Origin: Bacteroidota bacterium
GTDB taxonomy: Bacteria; Bacteroidota; Bacteroidia; Chitinophagales; Saprospiraceae
DNA: 62,855 bases
Reading direction: 5' to 3'
NCBI GenBank assembly: GCA_024743405.1
Contig: JANSWP010000036.1
Span: 1 to 62,855 of the forward strand
Shown here one piece after another: positions 25,520 to 34,666 of this stretch. Position 1 is the first letter of the stretch. Each line of letters starts with the position of its first letter. The notes below the pieces were generated by a model that saw only the letters and a list, made by a program, of their open reading frames with translations, ran no database searches and was not told the DNA's origin. The position numbers were made by a program, and so were the translations under genes.

Positions 25520-25810
25520 GATTAACCACAATTTATGGCAAAAAACGCCAAAAAAGCTAAGACGATGTTATTTTGAAACGGATCATTGGGATACTTATAA
25601 AAAATCATTCCTTCCCACCTTCATAAGACAGGAAAAGACCTGACTTATTTTATCGAGGGTTTTAATGCAACTATACAGGCACGTGGTAGTAGTTTGGTCA
25701 GAAAAGGATTATCGTTTAGTAAATCTGAAAAATGGCATAATAAAGTTATCGGATATTTCTTTTCGCTGTTCAATTTAAGAGCCAACCTTACTTCTGATAC
25801 ACTGCCGTAA
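25520..25810 (+). pseudogene. Degraded IS1-family transposase remnant
   Basis: Reading from 25622 gives HKTGKDLTYFIEGFNATIQ, then ...SSLVRKGLSFSKSEKWHNKVIGYF, ending at TAA 25808-25810. This is the C-terminal signature of IS1-type DDE transposases (HxxGK..T.xIERxN, LVRKxLSFSKS, H..xI.YF). About 100 bases upstream, YGKKRQKS followed by a stop is another IS1-like block (usually GKKRQKRWxW). Stops and frame changes separate the pieces, and the N-terminal half is missing. No terminal inverted repeats were identified. It is an inactive insertion beside lptD. Confidence 0.75.
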
Positions 25811-25833
25811 AAGCTAAGAATTATATATAAGCG

Positions 25834-28800
25834 CTAAAACCTCCCAAAGGAGGCCGGTTGATTCTGCCCATACGGAATATTAATAAAGTCTAATTTACCA
25901 GGTTTCACCCGAAGGTAAAAACTATAAACAGAGACTTCGGGCCGCCATGAAACACCCATTTCCCAGCAGTGAAGATCTCTAGAGAAAGTAAAATCTGGAT
26001 AAGTCAATCGGTCTCTTGCAAAATCATATCCGATATTCCCAATTCGAACATTCCAATTGTCCGTTATCGGGATTCTGCCTGCGGTAATAGAAACAGTATG
26101 AGCAGATAATTCGAGCGTATCTGGATCCCAATTGAAACGTAAATTATGTCTAATCGAAGTACTCTCAAACATATCCAAAAGTCCATCTTTTCTTTCAATA
26201 CTTCCTCCAGCTCCTCTTGGAGAACCACTGCCCGGCACTTGCCCAAATCCGGTTTGATTACCACCTGGATTAGCCAAATTATCAGAATTGACCCCCTTAA
26301 AAAAATCACGAATTCTTTTGATCGTCAAACCTGTACTTAAATTAACCGAACCTTGTACAAACCGGAGCGGTTTTCCAGTCAAATCATACCAATAAGTATC
26401 GATTCGTTTAGAGGAAGGATCATTCAAATCTGCAGGTGCATAAGGGTCATATAAAAGATTAATCGCGACTGTAGTCATTCTGTTAAATAAAGCGGTAGAA
26501 CCGTTCATTCTGACTTGACTAAACTTCAAACTATCTGCGGCAAAATTGTAACTTGATCGGATGGAAAAACCTCTAAAAATATTTATTTTTTTATCTGTCG
26601 AATCCTTTTTTGAATAAATCTTGGCGTCAAAATCGTTAGTAAATCCAAAGTCGAGGGACATACGACGGCCAGAACTTGAGGGTCGCCCAAATATTCCGTT
26701 CTCAAAAATAGAATAGGTTTCAAACTCTGTTCCTTCTAAATTTTCTTGCACTTCTCGATAATAACCTAAAGAAGGGTCATTATAATTTGGTGAAAAATTA
26801 AATCCAACGCTTGGCGTAATTACATGACGTAAACCTCTCAACGGCCCCTTTTTTAATAAAAGGGTTCCAAATATTTTAGTTCTTAAACTAACACCAACCG
26901 TATATTCTCGAAAAGCCTCAAATCCAAAATTCTCTCTAGAAATAATTTCTCCTGCTTTCGTTGTATCAATGGTTACATCAAAATCTGTTGAATCCAAAGG
27001 GTTATAGATTGTGTCCAATTGTGTTTCCACAATATCACTAAAGATCTTTTCCGTTGTTTTCATGTACCAAACCTCCTTATAACTCACATTAGGAGAGAGG
27101 TTAAAATATTTAAGAATATTAAAATTGACTCTTGAACTCAAATTATGACGCATACCAAATTTAGCATCGTCTAGGGTCGCGGCGGTAAAAAGAGTCGAAT
27201 CCGTAGCAGTAAATTCATTACGGAATTCCCCATTATAATCCAATGAAACTTCCTCAAACCATTTGGCCGGTCCAGTTTTATTTTTTCGCTTGAAAGGGTA
27301 CATAGTTCGAGCCTGAATATTCAGATTGGGAAATTGTATTTTGACCTGACTATTACTTGTATTTTGAGAATGTCGAAAACTTGTCGAAAGTGTCAAAGGG
27401 CCCACCTCTCGCCAACTCATCGACACATTAGAACTTAATGAACTCTGAAATTGTGATTGGGCATCAAATTGATTCTGCTGTTGATATCCGTTGGTTTGAA
27501 TATTCAAACTACCTCTAAACGTTTGAGTTGGATGTGCTTTTGAATCCTGATTATGTGTCCATCTCACACCAAAAGACGGACTATATTCTAGCTCACCTGT
27601 GCTAGTTTCATTTCGAAGATAAGCTACATCTAAATTCAAATTTCCATTGTACTTATATCTCTTTTTATATCGAGAAGCCGCATGAATTCTAAAAGTCCCT
27701 TTAAAATAAATATCTCCTGTCAATTGTAAATCCCATTGGTCATTTATCGGAAAATACCAACCAATCGTATTTAGCCCAAAACCAAAAGCTTCGGAAAATT
27801 CATAATTCCGTGGAAAAATTAATCCTGTTCTTTTACCTTGTTTCAAAGGGAAAAAACCAAAAGGTAAAACCAATGGCGTCGGAATTCCCATGATTTCGAT
27901 ATTGGAAGGACCAACTACTGCCACTTTATCAGGCACGACTTTTTGCTTCCGACTACGTACTCCAAAATGAGGCTCAGAATGCTGACAGGTTGTAAAAATG
28001 GCTCCTTTATTATAAATGACATCATTTTGTGTACTGTCTGCCGCGCTAATATATTTCGCAACTTTACCTCGAACTTGCATGCCTTCTTGTTCTGAGGCGG
28101 CATCATAGATAATACCCTTTTCCGTTTTGAAATTGTATTTCATTTTACTCGATCCAAAAACCTGCTCCCCTTCTTTGAATTGAGGCGCACCTATCGTTTT
28201 ACCCAATATTTTACGGCCTTCGGCTAGAATTGTATTGTCATTCCAATCTATCACCATTTTCTCAGAGTTGATGGTCATTGATTGATAGGTGACTAATGCT
28301 TGTCCATCCAAATGAATTTGCTTATTCTTTATATCAAAATACATAGAATCCACAGACTCATAAGATACTTCTTTATCTACCGCCTCATTGGATATCTTGA
28401 TTTTTGAAAGATTAGCATTGCTGTTTCCTGCGCCTGCGCCTCCATTTCCAACTGGCAGATCCGCATTATTTCCAGTAGGAAGATTTCGAGAGTCAAACCC
28501 TTCTTGAGGAAAGGGGTTCTTAGGAATCGTATCACTTGAAATTGTATCGTTTTTAGATAAAACAGGCTTTTTAAGCAATTTTTTATTAGAAATAGTTGCA
28601 TTAAATAAGGAATCTGTTAAAAAAGTAACGCTATCCTGCGGTTCTGGAATGGTATCTGTATTGGTATAAAAAGTTTGTCCATCAAAAGACAAGCGTAAAT
28701 CAAGAGTCTCAGCAACTTTTACATCTTCAAAAGGATAAGAAAGTGCCAGACTTCCCCTCCACATGATGTCACTTCCCAATATTTCCCAACCAGAATGATT

Positions 28801-28884
28801 TGCAAAATCTGTAGTAGTTTTTGCAGTAATAAACCCTGTGGAGAACAGAATAAAGGAAATTATTATTTGAAGCTTTGTTTTCAA
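25834..28884 (-). CDS. lptD: LPS-assembly outer-membrane protein LptD (OstA family)
   Basis: The protein has 1016 residues. After a signal peptide (to about residue 21) and a long low-complexity linker (~80-165), an OstA-like beta-jellyroll is visible (~175-290: YFDIKNKQIHLDGQALVTYQSMTINSEKMVIDW in pieces, QEGMQVRGKVAKY). From ~320 onward comes the LptD barrel (GIPTPLVLPFGFFPLKQGKRTGLIFP, HAASRYKKRYKYNGNLN). With LptE it places lipopolysaccharide in the outer leaflet. It is divergent from the amidase gene 120 bases away. This lptD / amidase / MCE arrangement is common in Bacteroidota. The barrel lacks an obvious C-terminal Phe motif but ends NQPASFGRF. Confidence 0.93.
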   Translation of the reverse strand: MKTKLQIIISFILFSTGFITAKTTTDFANHSGWEILGSDIMWRGSLALSYPFEDVKVAETLDLRLSFDGQTFYTNTDTIPEPQDSVTFLTDSLFNATISNKKLLKKPVLSKNDTISSDTIPKNPFPQEGFDSRNLPTGNNADLPVGNGGAGAGNSNANLSKIKISNEAVDKEVSYESVDSMYFDIKNKQIHLDGQALVTYQSMTINSEKMVIDWNDNTILAEGRKILGKTIGAPQFKEGEQVFGSSKMKYNFKTEKGIIYDAASEQEGMQVRGKVAKYISAADSTQNDVIYNKGAIFTTCQHSEPHFGVRSRKQKVVPDKVAVVGPSNIEIMGIPTPLVLPFGFFPLKQGKRTGLIFPRNYEFSEAFGFGLNTIGWYFPINDQWDLQLTGDIYFKGTFRIHAASRYKKRYKYNGNLNLDVAYLRNETSTGELEYSPSFGVRWTHNQDSKAHPTQTFRGSLNIQTNGYQQQNQFDAQSQFQSSLSSNVSMSWREVGPLTLSTSFRHSQNTSNSQVKIQFPNLNIQARTMYPFKRKNKTGPAKWFEEVSLDYNGEFRNEFTATDSTLFTAATLDDAKFGMRHNLSSRVNFNILKYFNLSPNVSYKEVWYMKTTEKIFSDIVETQLDTIYNPLDSTDFDVTIDTTKAGEIISRENFGFEAFREYTVGVSLRTKIFGTLLLKKGPLRGLRHVITPSVGFNFSPNYNDPSLGYYREVQENLEGTEFETYSIFENGIFGRPSSSGRRMSLDFGFTNDFDAKIYSKKDSTDKKINIFRGFSIRSSYNFAADSLKFSQVRMNGSTALFNRMTTVAINLLYDPYAPADLNDPSSKRIDTYWYDLTGKPLRFVQGSVNLSTGLTIKRIRDFFKGVNSDNLANPGGNQTGFGQVPGSGSPRGAGGSIERKDGLLDMFESTSIRHNLRFNWDPDTLELSAHTVSITAGRIPITDNWNVRIGNIGYDFARDRLTYPDFTFSRDLHCWEMGVSWRPEVSVYSFYLRVKPGKLDFINIPYGQNQPASFGRF

Positions 28885-29004
28885 AAGGATTATACCTTAT
28901 TTTGTTTAGGTTATTTTGTAATGTTTTGAATCACTATGAACTCGAACTCACAACATTAAAGCAAAAACCCCCTTTTTTTCGAACAACCTTACACTCCCTA
29001 GATT

Positions 29005-30411
29005 ATGATGAAGGCTTGGATTGTCATCTCAACGCTAACATTTTTGGTAACTAATTCTTATTTACCAAACTTTAACAGCTTCTCCCCCACTGAATCTGAA
29101 CAATTGATTTCAGCGACCGAAGGTAATGAGTCTTCTAATCGTACAGTCATTCCATTTGGTCGTTTTTATCAACATCAAGAAACAGTCCCTTTCGGTTCGA
29201 AGATGGGCAAAGTTATCAAAAGCAAACAAATCAAAGAAGGGACATATGAATTGAACACAGTTGTCATTGATCCTGGGCATGGTGGCTATGACTCAGGCTG
29301 CCTTGGTGCCAGTACACAAGAGAAACACATTGCTTTAAAAATTTCAAAAAAATTGGCTCAAAATATTCAAAATTCATACCCTGACGTAAAGGTTATTTTA
29401 ACGCGATCCACAGATAAATTTATTCCTTTACACAAAAGAGCAACGATTGCTAATTCAAACAAGGCGGACTTATTCATCTCTATTCATTGTAATGCCATGA
29501 GTAATGCCAGTTACATAAAAGGATCAGAAACTTATGTTTTAGGATTACATCGTACAAAAGAAAACTTGGAGGTAGCGAAAAGGGAAAATGCGGTTGTTTT
29601 ATTGGAAGATGATTATAAAAACAACTATGACTTTGACCCAACTTCTGATGAAGGTCATATCCTTTTATCAATGGTTCAAAATGCTTTCCTAGAGCAGAGT
29701 ATCCAATTTGCAGCGAAGGTGGAAGAGAAAATGGAAGATCGTGCTAACAGACATAGCCGAGGCGTAAAGCAAGCTGGTTTTCAGGTACTTAGAGAAACAA
29801 CCATGCCTTCTGTCTTAGTTGAAACAGGCTTTCTAACTAATAAAGTTGATGAAGGTTTTCTGTTAACAACTCATGGGCAAACCAAAATAGCTAATTCTAT
29901 TTTTGAAGCATTTCGAGACTATAAAATTGAAGTGGAAACAGGTATATCTGTACCTCCATCTTCCTCTCCTGTCGCTGGCATTTACAAACCTCAAAATGAA
30001 GAAAAAGTCACTATTCTAAAAGCCCCTTCCAAAGCAGGGCAACCAACTAAAGTTAAACAAACAAAAGCGGAAACATTTACTGCGAAATCCGTTGCTTTTG
30101 AAGAGCCATTTCCTACTTCTACAAATGAAGTTATTGAGTCTCCAATTCAATTTCGTGTCCAACTAGCTGCATCTCCACGCCCTATCAACATAACAAAAGG
30201 GAAATGGAAATCAATCAATTATACGGTTGAAGTTATCAGAGAAGACCATATGAATAAATATCAAATTCCGAGGTTTCATAGTTTTAATAAAGCGAACGAA
30301 GTCAGGAAGACCATCCAAGCAAAAGGATTCAAAGACGCCTTTATTGTTGCTTATAGAAATGGTAGTCGAATGGACATTACAAAGGCAAGAAAAGCAACCT
30401 CAAGTCGCTGA
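29005..30411 (+). CDS. N-acetylmuramoyl-L-alanine amidase (Amidase_3) with C-terminal SPOR domain
   Basis: This 468-residue periplasmic enzyme splits the amide bond between MurNAc and the stem peptide and usually acts in daughter-cell separation. After a signal-like N-terminus (start ATG 29005 or 29008) and a basic linker, the Amidase_3 domain runs from ~88 to 312. VVIDPGHGGYDSG has the first zinc His, KHIALK the Glu-side region, FISIHCNA the second His, and LVETGFL the catalytic Glu. A proline/lysine linker follows, then a SPOR domain (~375-460, FRVQLAASPRPI... FKDAFIVAYRNG) that binds denuded septal glycan. It is probably co-transcribed with the MCE gene. Confidence 0.95.
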   Translation: MMKAWIVISTLTFLVTNSYLPNFNSFSPTESEQLISATEGNESSNRTVIPFGRFYQHQETVPFGSKMGKVIKSKQIKEGTYELNTVVIDPGHGGYDSGCLGASTQEKHIALKISKKLAQNIQNSYPDVKVILTRSTDKFIPLHKRATIANSNKADLFISIHCNAMSNASYIKGSETYVLGLHRTKENLEVAKRENAVVLLEDDYKNNYDFDPTSDEGHILLSMVQNAFLEQSIQFAAKVEEKMEDRANRHSRGVKQAGFQVLRETTMPSVLVETGFLTNKVDEGFLLTTHGQTKIANSIFEAFRDYKIEVETGISVPPSSSPVAGIYKPQNEEKVTILKAPSKAGQPTKVKQTKAETFTAKSVAFEEPFPTSTNEVIESPIQFRVQLAASPRPINITKGKWKSINYTVEVIREDHMNKYQIPRFHSFNKANEVRKTIQAKGFKDAFIVAYRNGSRMDITKARKATSSR

Positions 30412-30522
30412 AATTTTGTTGAATAGTTTTCGTTTGATAAGTTTGCAGAATTTTAGGAATGAAGTGTTTTCTGATAATATTGGATTACCAGATGATTTCT
30501 ATCCAAAATCTAAACTATTTCC

Positions 30523-31548
30523 ATGAAAATAAGAAGGGAAGCCAAAATTGGACTTTTAGGATTTACTGCGTTATTTCTACTCATCTGGGGTTATCAATAT
30601 TTAAAAGGTGTAAGTATGTTCAGTACTAATACTATTTTATATGCTGAATATGATAACGTAAATGCATTAAGACTATCTACACCTATATATATAGATGGAT
30701 TGCAAGTTGGGCTAGTTTCTGATATCTATCAAAAGCCTGAAAATCCTCGAAAGATTGTGGTTGAAATGAATATCGAATCTGAGCGAATGATTCCAAAGGA
30801 TGCTGTTGCAGAAATCGCTGTTTTAAGTATGATGGGTGACTTAAAGGTCGATTTAACTTATTCCAGTACTTGTTCGGGCCCTGATTGCGCACAGACCGGC
30901 GATTATTTGACAGGCATAACGAAAGGTACTTTGGCCTCTATGGTCGGTTTGGATAATGTAAAAGATTATGTAAATATCGCAACCGACGGACTCTCTGAGA
31001 TTTTTAAAGAATTAGAAAAGCAAATAAAAGACAATGAGAAAATCGGACAAACGATGAATGACTTGAGTGCCTCCATGGCTAATTTAAAGTCAATGACTGG
31101 TCGGATGGACAATCTTTTAGCGACTTCTTCGGGTTCCTTAAAAAGTACATTGGCAAATTTTCAAACTATTTCTGATACCATTAGTGCAAGTAGTTCAAGT
31201 ATCAAAAGCTTGATTCAGAATGCGGACGGTTTTGCTGGAAAAATGAATGATTTAGAGTTAGATGAAACCCTAAATGAAGCGAAAGTAACTTTCACTAAAC
31301 TGCAAAGCACCCTTGCAAGTGCTGATAAAATGGTTGAAGAATTGAATGGCTTAATTAAAAAAGCTAAAAATGATGACGGCGCTATCTCGATGTTAATGTC
31401 AGACGAAAAATTTGCGGGTGATTTAAAAGTAACCGTCAATGATTTACAATTGCTTTTACAAGATTTACGATTAAATCCAAAACGATATTTGGGTCCTTTG
31501 GCAAAGAAGAAAAAATATGAAAAACCAGAGGAAGATCCAGGGCATTGA
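30523..31548 (+). CDS. MCE/MlaD-family periplasmic lipid-transport protein
   Basis: The protein has 341 residues. One N-terminal transmembrane anchor (IGLLGFTALFLLIWGYQYL) precedes a single MCE domain (~38-120: YAEYDNVNALRLSTPIYIDG, GLVSDI, ISERMIPKDAVAEI-like stretch). A long helical tail (~140-330) follows, rich in S, N, L and K with heptad-like spacing, which in such proteins forms a tunnel or needle across the periplasm. It is expected to work with an MlaE/MlaF-type ABC transporter that is not in this window. It sits 111 bases after the amidase on the same strand. Confidence 0.92.
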   Translation: MKIRREAKIGLLGFTALFLLIWGYQYLKGVSMFSTNTILYAEYDNVNALRLSTPIYIDGLQVGLVSDIYQKPENPRKIVVEMNIESERMIPKDAVAEIAVLSMMGDLKVDLTYSSTCSGPDCAQTGDYLTGITKGTLASMVGLDNVKDYVNIATDGLSEIFKELEKQIKDNEKIGQTMNDLSASMANLKSMTGRMDNLLATSSGSLKSTLANFQTISDTISASSSSIKSLIQNADGFAGKMNDLELDETLNEAKVTFTKLQSTLASADKMVEELNGLIKKAKNDDGAISMLMSDEKFAGDLKVTVNDLQLLLQDLRLNPKRYLGPLAKKKKYEKPEEDPGH

Positions 31549-31558
31549 TATAGTAAGT

Positions 31559-31722
31559 AAGTGCTTGGACAGAAATAAGTTCCATATTTGACGACAACTA
31601 TTTTTTTGCCAGACGAGGCAAAAAGCACAGGCATATCCTTAGATATGGCGAGTATTTTTAACGAAATATGGTGAAAAAATAGTCCGTCAGAATATGTGCG
31701 AGTTATTTCTGTCCAAGCACTT
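31559..31722 (+). repeat. Type-A nested palindromic repeat (complete)
   Basis: Left arm AAGTGCTTGGACAGAAATAA (31559-31578) and right arm TTATTTCTGTCCAAGCACTT (31703-31722) are perfect 20-base complements. The core is GAGGCAAAAAGCACAGG, hairpin CATATCCTTAGATATG, GCGAGTATTTTTAACG. It lies 10 bases after the MCE gene and runs straight into a type-B element. Confidence 0.93.
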
Positions 31723-31880
31723 AACAGGTAAAAAATAAGTCCGCCAATATGAAATAGTAGATTTTGGATTTTAGCAAGGCAAAAAACACAGGTGATGCAG
31801 GGCATCAGCGAGTATTTTTAACGCCGCAAAAGTTCAAAAGATACATCGGCAAATGTCGGAGTTATTCTTTAGGCGTTACT
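31723..31880 (+). repeat. Type-B nested palindromic repeat, short-core version
   Basis: The left arm AACAGGTAAAAAATAAGTCCG and right arm CGGAGTTATTCTTTAGGCGTT pair imperfectly. The core is GGCAAAAAACACAGGT, hairpin GATGCAGGGCATC, GCGAGTATTTTTAACGCC. It lacks the ~50-base internal extension seen in the copies at 58 and 44016. It forms a head-on composite with the type-A element, as at the left edge of the window. Confidence 0.88.
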
Positions 31881-31920
31881 TAGCACTTGCCGAATTTCGA
31901 AATATGAATTCTAGGATTCA

Positions 31921-31960
31921 AAAAAGTGGTCATTCTTTTAATCAAGAATGACCACTTTTT
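31921..31960 (-). terminator. Strong 17-bp hairpin terminator for the small minus-strand gene
   Basis: AAAAAGTGGTCATTCTT (31921-31937) and AAGAATGACCACTTTTT (31944-31960) are perfect complements with a 6-base loop. A/T tracts on both sides make it usable in both directions. It lies 21 bases beyond the stop codon of the small minus-strand reading frame at 31982-32137. Confidence 0.88.
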
Positions 31961-31981
31961 CATGCACTAAAAACTAGAAAA

Positions 31982-32137
31982 CTAAAATCCAAACCGATTA
32001 CCTAACTGGGCCTGCCACCTCGAAGCTAAGTGGGCTATTTGCCAGGGGGTCTCGACAGGATTTTTAAATTGGTAAATTGACTCACTATTATCAATAACTT
32101 CTAACCCTAAAAGTTGGGAAGAAAAATTTGAGAGCAT
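31982..32137 (-). CDS. Predicted 51-residue small protein
   Basis: This minus-strand ATG frame starts MLSNFSSQLLGLEV and ends WQAQLGNRFGF. The composition looks protein-like rather than random: two Trp, amphipathic helix potential in ETPWQIAHLASRW, and no long A/T-driven K/N/I runs. A perfect terminator follows immediately downstream in the right orientation. No signal peptide or membrane segment is seen. I do not recognise the family. It stands between two repeats and the TMTC-like gene, transcribed oppositely to both neighbours. Confidence 0.5.
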   Translation of the reverse strand: MLSNFSSQLLGLEVIDNSESIYQFKNPVETPWQIAHLASRWQAQLGNRFGF

Positions 32138-32324
32138 TGGAACAAAAAATTAAAAGGCAATTAAGTAGCATGAATTTAAGACACTATCTACCTTTTTTCA
32201 CCTTGTTTATTCAAATTTTCTGTTTAAAAAAATAGAAGTTTTATATTTTGGTATCAAAATCGCAATCATCTCCGTAAATAATATTCTTATAATTCGACTA
32301 GAGTTTCATTAGCATTCAAAGATC

Positions 32325-34145
32325 ATGTCTAAGAATAAACCAACAAAGCTTCAGAAAAAAAGCTCAAAACGGGTAACTAAAAAGAAAAAGAAAGCTGAAT
32401 TTATAAAAGAACCACTTTCTGTAAAAACGAAACTCCTTGTTGGGGCACTTTTCGCAATTCTAGCAATGGGATTGTATGCACCGAGCTATAATTATGATTT
32501 TGTTTATGATGATGATGCGGTAATTCAAGACAACCGGTTTGTTCATAAAGGAATGAACGGATTGAAAGATATTTGGTCAACTAGCTATTTTCGAGGATAT
32601 AATGAGAATATGAATGTTAATGCTTTTCGGCCGGTACCCTTGACAACCTTTGCTATAGAATATCAGTTTGTTGGATTAAATGCTTCTTCTTATCATATAA
32701 CTAATATTATACTTTATGGTCTTACAGGTTTCTTTTTGTTTTATTTTTTGAGTACACTTTTATATAAGTTTCATCTCATTCTACCAATCGCAGCAGTTTT
32801 ATTTTTTATCGTTCATCCTTTGCATGTTGAGGTCGTAGCAAATATTAAGAGTCGCGATGAATTATTAGCATTTTTAAATTTTTCTATTTCCGCGTGGTTA
32901 TTATTAAAATATGTAGATACTCATAAAATTTGGGCGATGGTCCTATCTCTTTTATTTTATTCCATTGCGCTATTTTCTAAAGAATCTACCATTACCACCC
33001 TCGCCATAATACCTGCAATACTTTACTTTTTCAGACAAATAAAATGGTCAAGAATCGGAAAATTAACGCTCCCATTTTTGGGATTGGCGCTATTTTTTCT
33101 TACCTACAGATATGATGTGATCGGAAGTGATTACATACAAACTAAATATTTTGATAATTCACTATTAGCTGCAGACAGTATAGGAGAACGAATAGCTTCT
33201 AATATTAATGTATTAGGTTTTTATCTTTATAAAACAATCATCCCCCATCCTCTAATAAGCGATTATTCTTATAATACATTACCGAATGTGGGTTTTGATA
33301 ATTACAAAGTTTATTTGACAATTTTGGCTTATGGTGGATTAATCTGGCTTTTTCTAAAGGGTCTTTCAGTAAAAAGGGTTACGTCATTTGCGATAATTTA
33401 TTTTTTCATAACTGTTTCGATTTTTTCTAATGTCTTTTTTCCTGGATTTGCTGTTTACAACGACCGTTTTTTATATCACCCAGTTCTAGGTATTTCCATC
33501 TTATTAAGTTGGGTTATTTATCAATTTGCAAATACTGAAGAAAACAATAAACAAATTAAAGAATGGATACCTTTTATAAAAAACAATCCAATACCACTGT
33601 TAATAATCTTGATTTTATCTGGATTAGCAATTTTCAAATTAGAAAGTAGACTCCCAGATTGGGAGAATCGGTATGTGCTCTTTGAAAAAGATAGTAAAAC
33701 GGCACCTAATAATGCGCGAATGCGAAAAAACTATGGCGGTTCCCTAGCTAGACAAGCCCTAGCTAGTCAAAAAACGGATCCCAAAGCAAGTACTATTTAC
33801 GCTAATCAAGCAATAAAAGAATTAGAAGGTGCATTGAGTATTTATGAAAGGCAATCAACAGGACACATTCATCTCGGCAATATGTACACGCTACTTCGAA
33901 AGTATGATAAAGCGGAGAAAGCATTTTCTGATGCGTTGAAATTTGATTCAAAGAGCCATCATGCACAAGTTAATCTAGCTAATATTTATTATAGGCAAGG
34001 ACGATATGGAGATTCTGTGAATTTGCTAGAAGGGATGTCTAAAACTCATTTTACCAATAACGATTATAACTTGCTTTCTCTAGCTTGGTCTAGGTATGGA
34101 AATGAGGAGAAAGCTGCTTTTTATAGGAAAAAATCAGGTAGATAA
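32325..34145 (+). CDS. TMTC-like multi-pass membrane protein with C-terminal TPRs (putative GT-C O-mannosyltransferase)
   Basis: The protein has 606 residues. A very basic N-terminus (KKSSKRVTKKKKK) precedes about 10-11 hydrophobic segments. The first loop carries YDFVYDDDAVIQDN, an acidic motif typical of GT-C glycosyltransferases, followed by NAFRPVPLTTFAIEY. HPLHVEVVANIKSRDELLA corresponds to the HPxHxExVAxIxxRxxxL signature of TMTC proteins. About three TPR units occupy ~470-600 (GHIHLGNMYTLLRKYDKAEKAF; HAQVNLANIYYRQGRY). TMTC members transfer mannose to extracellular beta-domains in animals. A bacterial member near very large beta-repeat secreted proteins suggests, but does not prove, protein glycosylation. 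Confidence 0.82.
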   Translation: MSKNKPTKLQKKSSKRVTKKKKKAEFIKEPLSVKTKLLVGALFAILAMGLYAPSYNYDFVYDDDAVIQDNRFVHKGMNGLKDIWSTSYFRGYNENMNVNAFRPVPLTTFAIEYQFVGLNASSYHITNIILYGLTGFFLFYFLSTLLYKFHLILPIAAVLFFIVHPLHVEVVANIKSRDELLAFLNFSISAWLLLKYVDTHKIWAMVLSLLFYSIALFSKESTITTLAIIPAILYFFRQIKWSRIGKLTLPFLGLALFFLTYRYDVIGSDYIQTKYFDNSLLAADSIGERIASNINVLGFYLYKTIIPHPLISDYSYNTLPNVGFDNYKVYLTILAYGGLIWLFLKGLSVKRVTSFAIIYFFITVSIFSNVFFPGFAVYNDRFLYHPVLGISILLSWVIYQFANTEENNKQIKEWIPFIKNNPIPLLIILILSGLAIFKLESRLPDWENRYVLFEKDSKTAPNNARMRKNYGGSLARQALASQKTDPKASTIYANQAIKELEGALSIYERQSTGHIHLGNMYTLLRKYDKAEKAFSDALKFDSKSHHAQVNLANIYYRQGRYGDSVNLLEGMSKTHFTNNDYNLLSLAWSRYGNEEKAAFYRKKSGR

Positions 34146-34666
34146 ATTATTGTGGGATTAATAATGATTCAAATAATATCAAGAAAATTTTCATTGAAAG
34201 AACTTAATTAAAAATTAATTAATAAACGATTTAATATTAATTTTGAAAATCGAATTAAAGTCAATATATTTACCGGTGATTTCAATTCTATATTGAAATT
34301 CCTTACTGTTTTCAATCTAATCGCCACTTAACTTAGCTTTTGAAAAGTCTGGAAAAATTAAACTGTAACAAATATGTTGCATATTTTTTTGATATTTTTA
34401 TCATAAACACTATTCAAAATGCTACAAGTTTCCGTTCTTTGCCAATTAAGTTCAAATTGTATGTTTATCTTAAAAATTGTCAATGATTTTTAGAAGACAT
34501 TATTATAGAACTTTTGTTTGACCAACATTGTTTGCCTAACTGATTAAGTTAAGAATTTGAGTAATTGAGTAAAAAAAAATTCAACTATACTGTTTTTACT
34601 TCATCATTATGCAAGTTGCGTATAAAATAATTTTTGATAATGAATCCCTTCAAAACTTCGACTATT
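34146..34666. other. AT-rich upstream region of the abundant lipoprotein gene
   Basis: This region is about 520 bases with no gene. It is very AT-rich, with TTAATTAATAAACG and poly-T stretches and several TTTG motifs (around 34515-34560). None stands at the exact 19-21 spacing from a TAnnTTTG box. It probably holds the promoter of the downstream lipoprotein gene. Confidence 0.5.

Noticed and set aside
31215-31805. 196-residue minus-strand frame over the mlaD-like gene and repeats
   Set aside because: It is antisense to the MCE gene tail and reads through palindromic repeat arms, with no recognisable domain.
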